This document shows, piece after piece, positions 1-5,378 of a DNA stretch of 9,494 nucleotides. Source of the DNA: JAPLJQ01 sp037143735 (GTDB taxonomy: Bacteria > Desulfobacterota > Syntrophia > Syntrophales > UBA2185); NCBI GenBank assembly GCA_037143735.1, contig JBAWYD010000084.1, positions 1-9,494 of the forward strand, read 5' to 3'. The number at the start of each line of letters is the position of its first letter. Position 1 is the stretch's first letter. The notes under the pieces are model-generated. The model had not been told where the DNA came from. It saw only the letters and a program-made list of their open reading frames with translations, and did no database searches. The position numbers were made by a program, and so were the translations under genes.

Positions 1-61
1 CTTGCATGTGTTAGGCACGCCGCCAGCGTTTGTTCTGAGCCAGGATCAAACTCTCCAGTTT
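1..61 (-). rRNA. rrs: 16S ribosomal RNA, 5' end only (cut by window edge)
   Basis: Read on the minus strand, this is the start of a bacterial small-subunit rRNA. It contains the universal primer-27F region (AGAGTTTGATCCTGGCTCAG) followed by GCTGGCGGCG and ACACATGCAAG. Aligning from memory to E. coli 16S, where the motif starts at about nucleotide 8, puts the mature 5' end near position 61. Only about 61 nt are present and the gene runs out of the window. The AACAAACGCTGGCGGCGTGCC wording is compatible with Deltaproteobacteria but too short to place the organism. Two promoters and a boxA-like site lie upstream, so this is the head of an rrn operon. Confidence 0.97.
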
Positions 62-72
62 TAATCCTTGCT

Positions 73-88
73 TGGAGATTTCTCTCCA
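73..88 (-). other. Small hairpin in the pre-16S leader
   Basis: The sequence TGGAGATTTCTCTCCA forms a 6-bp stem with a 4-nt loop, 12 nt upstream of the inferred 16S 5' end. It would be part of the precursor leader removed during rRNA maturation. A role in processing is inference: the main RNase III stem needs a partner beyond the 16S 3' end, which is outside the window. Confidence 0.45.
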
Positions 89-134
89 TTTTCTTAAAAA
101 AAAGGACCCACAAATCAATTATCCCACTATTCAA

Positions 135-147
135 TTTCCAAAGAGCT
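135..147 (-). promoter_or_regulatory. boxA-like rRNA antitermination site
   Basis: On the minus strand the leader reads AGCTCTTTGGAAA, close to the E. coli rrn boxA TGCTCTTTAACAA and sharing the GCTCTTT core. In rrn leaders boxA RNA is bound by NusB-S10 to make RNA polymerase resistant to Rho. Its position, about 75 nt before the 16S and downstream of both candidate promoters, is the expected one. The match is by motif only. Confidence 0.65.
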
Positions 148-166
148 TCTCAAAACGAGAATATAT

Positions 167-195
167 AGTCTAAACCAAAAAACTTTTTCTGTCAA
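167..195 (-). promoter_or_regulatory. rrn promoter, downstream copy (P2)
   Basis: A perfect -35 box TTGACA (190-195) is followed after exactly 17 bp by TAGACT (167-172), matching TATAAT at four positions. Transcription would start near 160 and run into the boxA-like site and 16S. The perfect -35 and ideal spacing make this the stronger of the two candidates by sequence. Confidence 0.7.
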
Positions 196-249
196 GAACT
201 ATTTCCCCACCCCGAAGAATTAAATGATCATCTGAAGAAAGGAAAACGG

Positions 250-278
250 TTACTACAACTTCTCCCAGTGGGAGTCAA
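250..278 (-). promoter_or_regulatory. rrn promoter, upstream copy (P1), with a palindrome in its spacer
   Basis: TTGACT (273-278) and TAGTAA (250-255) are separated by 17 bp. The -10 is weak. AT-rich sequence with A/T tracts lies just upstream of the -35 (about 280-320), as in an UP element. The palindrome CTCCC-AGT-GGGAG (262-274) overlaps the -35 and fills much of the spacer, where a DNA-binding protein could compete with polymerase. Tandem P1/P2 promoters are common in rrn operons; the operator idea is inference. Confidence 0.55.
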
Positions 279-289
279 GGAAAAACTTT

Positions 290-318
290 AAAAAAAATGA
301 TAAAAGTATAAACTATCA
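290..318 (-). terminator. Possible weak terminator downstream of tyrS
   Basis: On the minus strand TGATA and TATCA (5 bp, 11-nt loop) are followed at once by eight T residues (290-297). The stem is short and AT-rich, so termination may be poor. The same A/T tracts could instead act as the UP element of the rrn P1 promoter. No better terminator is visible between the tyrS stop and the rrn promoters. Confidence 0.3.
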
Positions 319-361
319 ATTTTATTAGATAATATCAATATTTTCTCTGCAGAAAGACGGC

Positions 362-1657
362 TTATTCTTCTCTTTCTACAATCGAATATTTCTTTTTCCC
401 CTTACGTATAAATATTTTTGTTCCTTCAAGGAAGTGATTCATCCCGATCTTTTCATCGGAAGACTCAATCTGCCTGTCATTCACGTAGGCGCCACCCTGT
501 GCAATGACTCTCCGGGCCTCCCCCTTTGATGCACAGAGATTTGTTTCATAAAATAACTCATATACCGGTATCCCTCTTTCCAGTTCCTCTTTCGATTTTA
601 AGATTCTGCATATGGCTGAGTCGTCCGGCGGTAACTCGATCCTTGGGATAGGACTTGATGGAAGGATGGACAGATCGACAGGCTTTACACCGAATGCAGC
701 CGCCGAAGCCTTCCATGCAGATAAAGCGGCATCCTTTCCGTGTGAAATCATGGTGGCCTCGAATGCCAACACCGCCTTCGCCATATTCAAACGGGGACCA
801 GCCAGTGTCTTCACGAGACTGATCTCATCCATTGGCAAGAAGGTAAAAAGCGCAAGAAAGCGTTCCACGTCGGCATCATCCGTATTGATCCAAAACTGAT
901 AATAATCGTAGGGAGACGTTAGCTCCTCTTCCAGCCAGACCGTTCCCTTTTCCGTTTTACCCATCTTGCGACCAAGTGCCGTCGTGATGAGGGGAAAGGT
1001 CATGCTGTAAGCATTTTTCCCTTCAATTCTTCTGATCAGATCGCTGCCGGCAAGCATATTCCCCCATTGGTCATTCCCGCCCATTTGAAGGACACAATCG
1101 TAATTTCTGAACAAATATAGAAAATCGTAAGCCTGCAAAAGCATGTAGTTGAATTCAATAAAGTTGAGACCGGTCTCAAGACGCATTTTATAGCTCTCTG
1201 CGGCAAGCATTTTATTTACGCTGAAGTGTCGCCCAATATCCCTGAGAAATTCAATATAATTAAGACCTGTCAGCCATTCGGCATTATCCAGTAATATGGC
1301 CCCGTTATTTTTAAAATCAATGTATGTTGACAATTGTTTCTGCAAACACCGGGCATTAAAAGAAATATCTTCCCGCGTCAGGAACTGTCGCATTTCCGAT
1401 TTTCCACTCGGGTCGCCAATCAGACCCGTTCCGCCACCTACTAGAACAATCGGACGATGTCCGCATTTCTGCATATGAACCAAAGCCATGATGGGCACAA
1501 GGCTTCCTATATGAAGACTCGTTGCGGTTGGATCAAAGCCGATATAGCAGGTAATTTTCTCGTTCTTAAGGAGGTTCCGTACCAGAATCTCATCAGAGAC
1601 CTGCTCAACAAATCCCCTTTCGCAGAAAATTTCATAGACGTTTTTCAATTGATACAC
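362..1657 (-). CDS. tyrS: Tyrosyl-tRNA synthetase (TyrRS, class I)
   Basis: The enzyme activates tyrosine with ATP and charges tRNA-Tyr in the cytoplasm. The 431-aa protein has the usual bacterial TyrS length. Class I signatures are HIGS at residues 49-52 (HIGH motif) and KMGKT at 231-235 (KMSKS motif). The tyrosine pocket shows YxxxQxxD at 171-178 and GGNDQWGN at 193-200. A C-terminal S4-type RNA-binding domain (about 365-431) includes SKGEARRVI. The start is GTG, the first possible in-frame start after a TGA 9 nt upstream; the N-terminus aligns with E. coli TyrRS from there. No good Shine-Dalgarno precedes it, only GGA directly adjacent, which is odd for a housekeeping gene and may reflect coupling to a short upstream ORF. 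It lies 148 nt behind ymdB and precedes the rrn promoters. Confidence 0.97.
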   Translation of the reverse strand: MYQLKNVYEIFCERGFVEQVSDEILVRNLLKNEKITCYIGFDPTATSLHIGSLVPIMALVHMQKCGHRPIVLVGGGTGLIGDPSGKSEMRQFLTREDISFNARCLQKQLSTYIDFKNNGAILLDNAEWLTGLNYIEFLRDIGRHFSVNKMLAAESYKMRLETGLNFIEFNYMLLQAYDFLYLFRNYDCVLQMGGNDQWGNMLAGSDLIRRIEGKNAYSMTFPLITTALGRKMGKTEKGTVWLEEELTSPYDYYQFWINTDDADVERFLALFTFLPMDEISLVKTLAGPRLNMAKAVLAFEATMISHGKDAALSAWKASAAAFGVKPVDLSILPSSPIPRIELPPDDSAICRILKSKEELERGIPVYELFYETNLCASKGEARRVIAQGGAYVNDRQIESSDEKIGMNHFLEGTKIFIRKGKKKYSIVEREE

Positions 1658-1666
1658 TCCACAGAG

Positions 1667-1783
1667 TCATAACCGTAAGTACGGTCCGCAATCCTTTATT
1701 GCAGGCTTGATTGATAAAGAACGCTTTACATAATAGATAATTTCCTTACCGACACGTCCCTCCGGGCAGGCGGGGCGTTTCAT
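1667..1783 (-). CDS. Possible 38-codon leader ORF before tyrS
   Basis: The gap between ymdB and tyrS contains an uninterrupted ORF of 38 codons on the coding strand, starting ATG AAA CGC and ending TTA TGA. It is in the same frame as tyrS and its stop lies 9 nt before the tyrS GTG, a spacing compatible with termination and reinitiation. Its product is basic (starts MKRPACPEGR, ends GPYLRL) and resembles no family I know. Against it: no Shine-Dalgarno precedes the ATG, and an ORF this short can occur by chance. It could be untranslated leader. Confidence 0.2.
   Translation of the reverse strand: MKRPACPEGRVGKEIIYYVKRSLSIKPAIKDCGPYLRL
1672..1685. repeat. Inverted repeat just upstream of the tyrS start
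   Basis: ACCGTA-AG-TACGGT is a perfect palindrome with 6-bp arms and a 2-nt centre, 15 nt upstream of the tyrS GTG. As RNA it would form a tight hairpin of about 5 bp with a 4-nt loop beside the ribosome-binding region. As DNA it could be an operator. Function is not known. Confidence 0.45.
1755..1777. repeat. GC-rich hairpin in the ymdB-tyrS gap
   Basis: CGTCCC (1755-1760) can pair with GGGGCG (1772-1777), including one G-U pair. CC/GG pairs inside and a GGGCA loop extend the stem. It is much more GC-rich than the surrounding gap. On the coding (minus) strand no T-tract follows, so it is unlikely to be an intrinsic terminator for ymdB. A processing or stability role is possible. Confidence 0.35.
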
Positions 1784-1805
1784 ATCGAACAATGCATCAC
1801 GTTAT

Positions 1806-2591
1806 TCAGAGGGTTAAATTCACGGTCAATCGTTGAATGTCCCTGGCCCTGCCACTCGCTTCATCAATATCAAGAATAATGCCCTGAAGTCGAACGTCAT
1901 CTTTAGCCACAAAGAACTTATTCGGCAGCTGGGTTAAGAACCTTTCCAAGACGACATCTTTTCTGATTCCAATGATTGAATTAAACGGACCCGTCATCCC
2001 GACATCAGTTATATAAGCTGTACCTTCGGGCAATATCCTCTCATCCGCAGTCTGTACATGGGTATGCGTCCCTACAACGGCACTAACGCGGCCATCCAGA
2101 TACCAGCCAAGCGCTTCCTTTTCAGACGTTGCCTCGGCATGAACATCCACGACGATAACTCTTGATTTCCTCTTTAACTTTTCAATTTCTTTTTCCGCTA
2201 TCCTGAAAGGACATTCGAGGGGGGCCATAAAGATTCTCCCCATAAGGTTGATAACGCCCACGTTTATCCCTGCAGCATCCGGCATCACCACGCTTCCCCG
2301 GCCAGGCGTCCCCTCGGGATAATTGGCGGGTCTGAGAAGCGTCTCATAATCCTCAACAAATTCTCTGATTTCTTTTTTGTCCCATATATGGTTTCCCGAA
2401 GTCAAGACGTGGATGTTGCTGTCGTACAATTCTTCAACAACTTCCCTCGTCACACCGAAACCCGCCGCCGCATTTTCACAATTGCCTATGACAAAATCAA
2501 TTCTGTATTGTGAGATAATATCCGGGATGAGTTCACGAACAGCCAACCTTCCCGGCTTTCCAACAATATCACCAACAAATAATATCTTCAT
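1806..2591 (-). CDS. ymdB: YmdB-family metallophosphoesterase (TIGR00282 type)
   Basis: A 261-aa binuclear-metal phosphodiesterase, close to the usual family length of about 264. The Bacillus subtilis homologue YmdB hydrolyses 2',3'-cyclic nucleotides and affects biofilm and motility decisions. Metal-binding residues are visible: D8 in GDIVG, E39/N40 in NCEN, N67/H68 in GNHIWD, H151 in VHAE, and H176/H178 in GTHTHVQT. There is no signal peptide, so it is cytoplasmic. It follows rny by only 11 nt. The rny stop codon TAG overlaps the Shine-Dalgarno (TAGGA), with ATG about 9 nt further on, so the pair is probably translated together. The rny-ymdB pairing is well known in Firmicutes. The substrate here is inferred from family only. 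Confidence 0.93.
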   Translation of the reverse strand: MKILFVGDIVGKPGRLAVRELIPDIISQYRIDFVIGNCENAAAGFGVTREVVEELYDSNIHVLTSGNHIWDKKEIREFVEDYETLLRPANYPEGTPGRGSVVMPDAAGINVGVINLMGRIFMAPLECPFRIAEKEIEKLKRKSRVIVVDVHAEATSEKEALGWYLDGRVSAVVGTHTHVQTADERILPEGTAYITDVGMTGPFNSIIGIRKDVVLERFLTQLPNKFFVAKDDVRLQGIILDIDEASGRARDIQRLTVNLTL

Positions 2592-2602
2592 GCCCGCATT
2601 TC

Positions 2603-4168
2603 CTATCTTGCATAATCAGAAACCCTGGTTTCCCTGATCACGGTTACCTTGATTTGCCCGGGATACGTCAAATCAGTTTCTATCTTTTTGATGATATCCT
2701 TGCACAACATAACGGCATCATTGTCGGATATTTTCTCATTTTCTACGAGAATCCTGATCTCTCTTCCGGCCTGAATGGCATAGCATTTATCAACACCACT
2801 AAATGAATTTGCAATACTTTCAAGTTCTTCCAGGCGCTTGACATAGGTCTCAAGCATTTCCCTTCGTGCACCAGGTCTTGCTGCTGAAAGGGAATCTGCC
2901 GCCTGTACCAGCACTCCCAACAGCGTATTGGTTCGGCCATCGTCATGATGCGTGGCAATAGCCTGGACAATTTTGGCTGATTCACCAAATCGCTTCGCAT
3001 GATCGGCTCCGATAGATGCATGCGTTCCCTCAATCTTGTGGTCAAGCGCCTTGCCGATGTCATGGAGCAATCCCGCTCTTTTGGCTTCCTTAACATTCAT
3101 CTTCAACTCTGCGGCCATCATACCTGTCAGATGAGCAACCTCTATGGAGTGCTGGAGGACATTCTGGGAAAAACTCGTTCGAAATCTGAGACTTCCAAGA
3201 AGATATATGATTTCCGGATGAATATCATGAACGCCTGCGTCAAACGATGTCCGTTCTCCCGTTTCCCGGATGATGACATCAATTTCCGCCCTAACTTTCT
3301 TAACGATATCCTCAATTCTTCCCGGATGGATCCTGCCGTCCGTAATCAGCCTCTCAAGAGATATTCTTGCCACCTCACGCCTGATTGGATCGAAACTTGA
3401 GAGGACAACCGCCTCTGGTGTATCATCCACAATCAAATCTATACCCGTGGCCGCCTCAATGGCACGGATGTTTCGTCCTTCCCGCCCGATAATTCTCCCT
3501 TTCATTTCATCATTCGGAAGGTTAACCACGGATACGGTGTTTTCAGCAACGAACTCGCCGGAATATCTTTGAATTGCATACGCAATGATCTCCCTTGACG
3601 TCTTGTCGGCGACGCGTTTCGTCTCTTCTTCAATCTTCCTTATTATTGTTGCCGCTTCCCGCTTTGCTGCCGCCTCCATGGACTGCATGAGATGATTTTT
3701 AGCCTCTTCGGAAGAAATTCCGGCTATTTTTTCCAGTTTTTCTTTCTGCTCATCAAGCATGCGATTCAATCTGTCGTGTTTTTCATTGAGATTAGACTCC
3801 TTGTGTATCAAGGATTTCTCTCTGTTTTCAATATTCGTCTCTTTCTGGGACAGCGCGTCTATTCTTTTATCAATGTTTTCCTCTTTTGACCGCAGTCTTC
3901 TCTCCAGATTATCGAGTTCAACTTTACGCTCTCTCGTATCCTTTTCAAACTCCGTCTTCACCTTGAGAAGATTTTCTTTCGCCTGGAGGACGGCTTCTTT
4001 CTTGATGGTTTCGGCTTCCTTTTTAGCCTCGTCAACAATCCTTAACGAGAGACTCTCTGAAGACTCCCGTTTTTTCCGTGAAAGCTTCCGACTAAGAGCA
4101 TATCCCAACAGGACCCCAAGGACCAACAATCCCAACATCACCAATGTCATCATAGCGTTATATATCAA
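2603..4168 (-). CDS. rny: Ribonuclease Y
   Basis: A membrane-anchored endoribonuclease that starts mRNA decay and processing. The 521-aa protein has the standard RNase Y layout: one N-terminal membrane helix (about 6-25), then a basic stretch, a long charged coiled coil (about 35-195), a KH RNA-binding domain with IIGREGRNIR at 226-235, and an HD phosphodiesterase domain with H340, H369-D370 and H407-H408. The chosen start is TTG at 4168: a strong Shine-Dalgarno (GGGGGGTG) lies 8 nt upstream, whereas the next ATG five codons inside has none. The TTG overlaps the TGA of a candidate 40-codon ORF. It shares tight spacing with ymdB, forming an RNA-metabolism pair. Family assignment is secure; targets in this organism are unknown. 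Confidence 0.97.
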   Translation of the reverse strand: MIYNAMMTLVMLGLLVLGVLLGYALSRKLSRKKRESSESLSLRIVDEAKKEAETIKKEAVLQAKENLLKVKTEFEKDTRERKVELDNLERRLRSKEENIDKRIDALSQKETNIENREKSLIHKESNLNEKHDRLNRMLDEQKEKLEKIAGISSEEAKNHLMQSMEAAAKREAATIIRKIEEETKRVADKTSREIIAYAIQRYSGEFVAENTVSVVNLPNDEMKGRIIGREGRNIRAIEAATGIDLIVDDTPEAVVLSSFDPIRREVARISLERLITDGRIHPGRIEDIVKKVRAEIDVIIRETGERTSFDAGVHDIHPEIIYLLGSLRFRTSFSQNVLQHSIEVAHLTGMMAAELKMNVKEAKRAGLLHDIGKALDHKIEGTHASIGADHAKRFGESAKIVQAIATHHDDGRTNTLLGVLVQAADSLSAARPGARREMLETYVKRLEELESIANSFSGVDKCYAIQAGREIRILVENEKISDNDAVMLCKDIIKKIETDLTYPGQIKVTVIRETRVSDYAR

Positions 4169-4287
4169 AGCCTATTCACCCCCCTTGATCTTTCCACAAT
4201 GTAAAAATTGATAAGGCTCATTTTCCTGATCACCCATAAGTTAAATCCACAGTTCGATATGCATTGAACGAGTAAACAGACATGCAT
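4165..4287 (-). CDS. Candidate 40-codon leader ORF overlapping the rny start
   Basis: This small ORF starts ATG CAT GTC and ends CTT TGA, where the TGA overlaps the rny TTG start in the string TTGA, a classic coupling arrangement. A strong purine-rich ribosome-binding site, AGGGAAGGGG, sits just before the ATG. The predicted peptide has cysteines at 4, 9 and 13 (starts MHVCLLVQC) and a basic C-terminal end (RSRGVNRL); I recognise no family. The ATG lies inside one arm of a 9-bp inverted repeat, so access to it may depend on RNA folding. Translation is unproven: it may be a regulatory leader peptide, a small protein, or a chance ORF. Confidence 0.4.
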   Translation of the reverse strand: MHVCLLVQCISNCGFNLWVIRKMSLINFYIVERSRGVNRL

Positions 4288-4290
4288 ATC
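4256..4290. repeat. 9-bp inverted repeat enclosing the small-ORF start codon
   Basis: GATATGCAT (4256-4264) and ATGCATATC (4282-4290) are perfect inverted copies separated by 17 nt. In the minus-strand transcript they form a stem-loop whose 5' arm begins directly after the GGGG of a Shine-Dalgarno and contains the AUG of the 40-codon ORF. Folding would block that start codon. As DNA it could instead be a binding site for a dimeric regulator. Confidence 0.55.
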
Positions 4291-4303
4291 CCCTTCCCTA
4301 AAA

Positions 4304-4333
4304 AAGTTACACTTTTCAGACCCTGCTTTTCAA
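4304..4333 (-). promoter_or_regulatory. Possible promoter for rny
   Basis: TTGAAA (4328-4333) and TAACTT (4304-4309) are 18 bp apart, and transcription would start near 4297, just upstream of the small-ORF ribosome-binding site. Both boxes are imperfect. It sits directly downstream of a candidate terminator, where a new promoter for rny-ymdB-tyrS would be expected. Confidence 0.3.
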
Positions 4334-4351
4334 TTTGAAGGTAAAATCTCA

Positions 4352-4379
4352 TAAAGAAAAATGTCGAATACCTTTCGAC
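4352..4379 (-). terminator. Candidate intrinsic terminator between 6S RNA and rny
   Basis: On the minus strand GTCGAA-AGGTA-TTCGAC forms a perfect 6-bp stem with a 5-nt loop, followed by ATTTTTCTTT. It lies about 70 nt past the inferred 6S RNA 3' end and could separate the zapB-zapA-ssrS unit from rny. The stem is short, so read-through is likely. Confidence 0.5.
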
Positions 4380-4446
4380 GTAAATTTTTAAAATAATATT
4401 GCTAAGGGATATCGAGGAGGGGATTTGACTGGGAAATATAAAAAAT

Positions 4447-4640
4447 GACCCCCGCCAATGCCGTGTTAACCACCTTTTTGAACCTTTCAATAAGGTGGGC
4501 ACCCTGTTGTTGCTTTAGGCTTTCCACCTCCCGCCGTTACGGGATGCTGGCAGACATGCACACGGCGAACAAGGAAAGGCCCCCGGTTCCAAGGTGTTGG
4601 CTCAAAAAACGAATGTTAATCACGCACATCGCAGGGGATT
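4447..4640 (-). ncRNA. ssrS: 6S RNA (regulator of sigma70 RNA polymerase)
   Basis: 6S RNA mimics an open promoter and binds housekeeping RNA polymerase, mainly in stationary phase. The minus strand between zapA and rny has the expected length (about 194 nt) and fold. The 5' CCCCTGC pairs with 3' GCGGGGG, continuing irregularly through CGTG-ATTAAC with GTTAACACG as the long closing stem. The 3' side of the central bubble has a hairpin, CCACCTT-A-TTGAA-AGG-TTCAA-A-AAGGTGG (4472-4500), resembling the E. coli CCTTGAACCAAGGGTTCAAGG segment. An apical arm pairs GGCCTTTCC with GGAAAGCC and CGCCGT with ACGGCG. Six T residues follow the closing stem. The position directly after zapA matches E. coli and other proteobacteria. 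Ends are approximate; no clear dedicated promoter is visible, so it may be processed from the zapA transcript. Confidence 0.85.
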
Positions 4641-4651
4641 ATGTCTTATTT

Positions 4652-4930
4652 CTATCTCATATCATTTATGAGACTAATCAATTTTTCAGATCTGCTTTCC
4701 AGTTGACCGTAAATACTTTCTTCTACACCTTTAAATTTGATATACTCATCAGCAATGTTTAAAGCAGTTAGTATGGCAACACTCAAGGTATTAAAATTAT
4801 TTGGCGATCCCGCTATCTCTTCCACCTTGCCATTGACATACTTGACAACATTTGCAACATGTTCATCCCCTGAATCACTCAAAACTGACAACTCCTGCCC
4901 CAGTATTCTGATATAAAAACACTTTTTCAA
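4652..4930 (-). CDS. zapA: Cell division protein ZapA
   Basis: ZapA binds and bundles FtsZ filaments at the division site. The 92-aa product has the family pattern: an N-terminal beta strand with YIRILGQEL, then D-E-H-V-ANVVKYVN leading into a helix, a conserved A-L-N-IADEY segment, and a C-terminal coiled-coil helix. I chose the TTG at 4930 (protein starts MKKCFYIRILGQ, typical for ZapA) because GAGG lies 9 nt upstream. A TTG at 4945 would add five residues but overlaps that same Shine-Dalgarno. The gene follows the ZapB-like ORF with the chosen start 15 nt after its TAA. 6S RNA begins about 11 nt after its stop. Short length limits certainty, but motif and context agree. Confidence 0.9.
   Translation of the reverse strand: MKKCFYIRILGQELSVLSDSGDEHVANVVKYVNGKVEEIAGSPNNFNTLSVAILTALNIADEYIKFKGVEESIYGQLESRSEKLISLINDMR
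4655..4673. repeat. Hairpin at the 3' end of zapA, next to the 6S RNA 5' end
   Basis: TCTCATA (4655-4661) and TATGAGA (4667-4673) are perfect inverted copies around a 5-nt loop, inside the last zapA codons. No T-tract follows on the coding strand. It could mark a processing point that frees the 6S RNA 5' end, or protect the zapA 3' end. It may also be just a coding-sequence coincidence. Confidence 0.4.
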
Positions 4931-4945
4931 AATGCACGACCTCAA

Positions 4946-5176
4946 TTATTTCTGTACATTGATGTCCTGAAGCAAATCGAGAAGCGAGTCCACCTTTGTG
5001 CGTATGGAATTCCTTTCCTCGTTTAATCCCTTTATTTTAATGTTTGCCTCTTCTAACTCCAATCCTTTGTTTTTTAGAAGTTCTTCTAACTCCTGGTTCT
5101 TTTTTTTCAGCAATGAATGTTCGCTGATAAGATTCTTAATTCTATTTTCCAGTTCCTTAAATTTAACGAGTTCCAC
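4946..5176 (-). CDS. zapB: ZapB-like coiled-coil cell division protein
   Basis: A 76-aa, highly charged protein predicted to be almost wholly coiled coil: leucines and isoleucines recur in heptads from LVKFKELENRI to SLLDLLQDI, with no membrane segment and no cysteine. Size, coiled-coil character and position directly upstream of zapA fit ZapB, which binds ZapA and organises the Z-ring. Low-complexity coiled coils make family assignment by eye uncertain. The start is GTG at 5176, with AGGTG 5 nt upstream. Its stop lies immediately before the TTG of the alternative zapA start, so the two genes are very likely co-translated. It is the first gene after a terminator and two promoter candidates. 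Confidence 0.75.
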   Translation of the reverse strand: MELVKFKELENRIKNLISEHSLLKKKNQELEELLKNKGLELEEANIKIKGLNEERNSIRTKVDSLLDLLQDINVQK

Positions 5177-5251
5177 TCCGACACCTGATATTTATTTACG
5201 GTTTTTTGTACTCTAAACGACTGTTAACCCGGCCTGGAAAAACCTGCATAA

Positions 5252-5292
5252 ATTCGCTCAGAAAACAAAAGTTGCTTGGTTAAGTAGCGAAT
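5252..5292. repeat. 7-bp inverted repeat in the zapB leader
   Basis: ATTCGCT (5252-5258) and AGCGAAT (5286-5292) are perfect inverted copies 27 nt apart, just downstream of the inferred start of the promoter at 5304-5312. They could form a leader stem or bind a repressor. With such a long spacer, chance is a real alternative. Confidence 0.25.
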
Positions 5293-5303
5293 AAGTCTTT
5301 AAA

Positions 5304-5312
5304 AGTATAGCA
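5304..5312 (-). promoter_or_regulatory. Extended -10 promoter candidate for zapB-zapA-ssrS
   Basis: TGCTATACT has the extended -10 form TGnTATAnT, with five of six matches to TATAAT. No good -35 lies at 16-18 bp, which extended -10 promoters can tolerate. It would start transcription near 5297, about 120 nt before the zapB GTG. Confidence 0.5.
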
Positions 5313-5328
5313 CCTTACGCGTTTTTTA

Positions 5329-5357
5329 ATTATGCCAAGTCAACAAAAAAAAGTCAA
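5329..5357 (-). promoter_or_regulatory. Sigma70-type promoter candidate for zapB-zapA-ssrS
   Basis: TTGACT (5352-5357) and CATAAT (5329-5334) are separated by exactly 17 bp, each matching consensus at five of six positions. The -35 hexamer overlaps the descending arm and T-tract of the dus terminator, so the sequence ending one unit also begins the next. Confidence 0.6.
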
Positions 5358-5378
5358 GCTCTTATTTTAGCTGACCTT
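5345..5378 (-). terminator. Intrinsic terminator overlapping the dus stop codon
   Basis: On the minus strand GTCA-GCT pairs with AGC-T-TGAC (one bulged T) around the loop AAAATAAG, followed by a run of T residues. The three bases AAG just outside can pair with the first T residues through A-T and G-T pairs. The dus TAA spans the stem-loop border, so a ribosome finishing dus would cover the hairpin. Confidence 0.6.

Noticed and set aside
1658..1805. T-box riboswitch in front of tyrS
   Set aside because: No T-box sequence (UGGNACCGCG-like), specifier stem or antiterminator pair is visible, and the gap is too short for a typical T-box.
2743..3096. 117-codon ORF inside rny in another frame
   Set aside because: It is a shadow of the HD-domain coding region, whose own frame has strong motifs.
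4230..4502. 90-codon minus-strand ORF across the zapA-rny gap
   Set aside because: It begins inside the 3' part of the 6S RNA, runs through the candidate terminator, has no plausible Shine-Dalgarno and reads as low-quality sequence rich in F, S and I.
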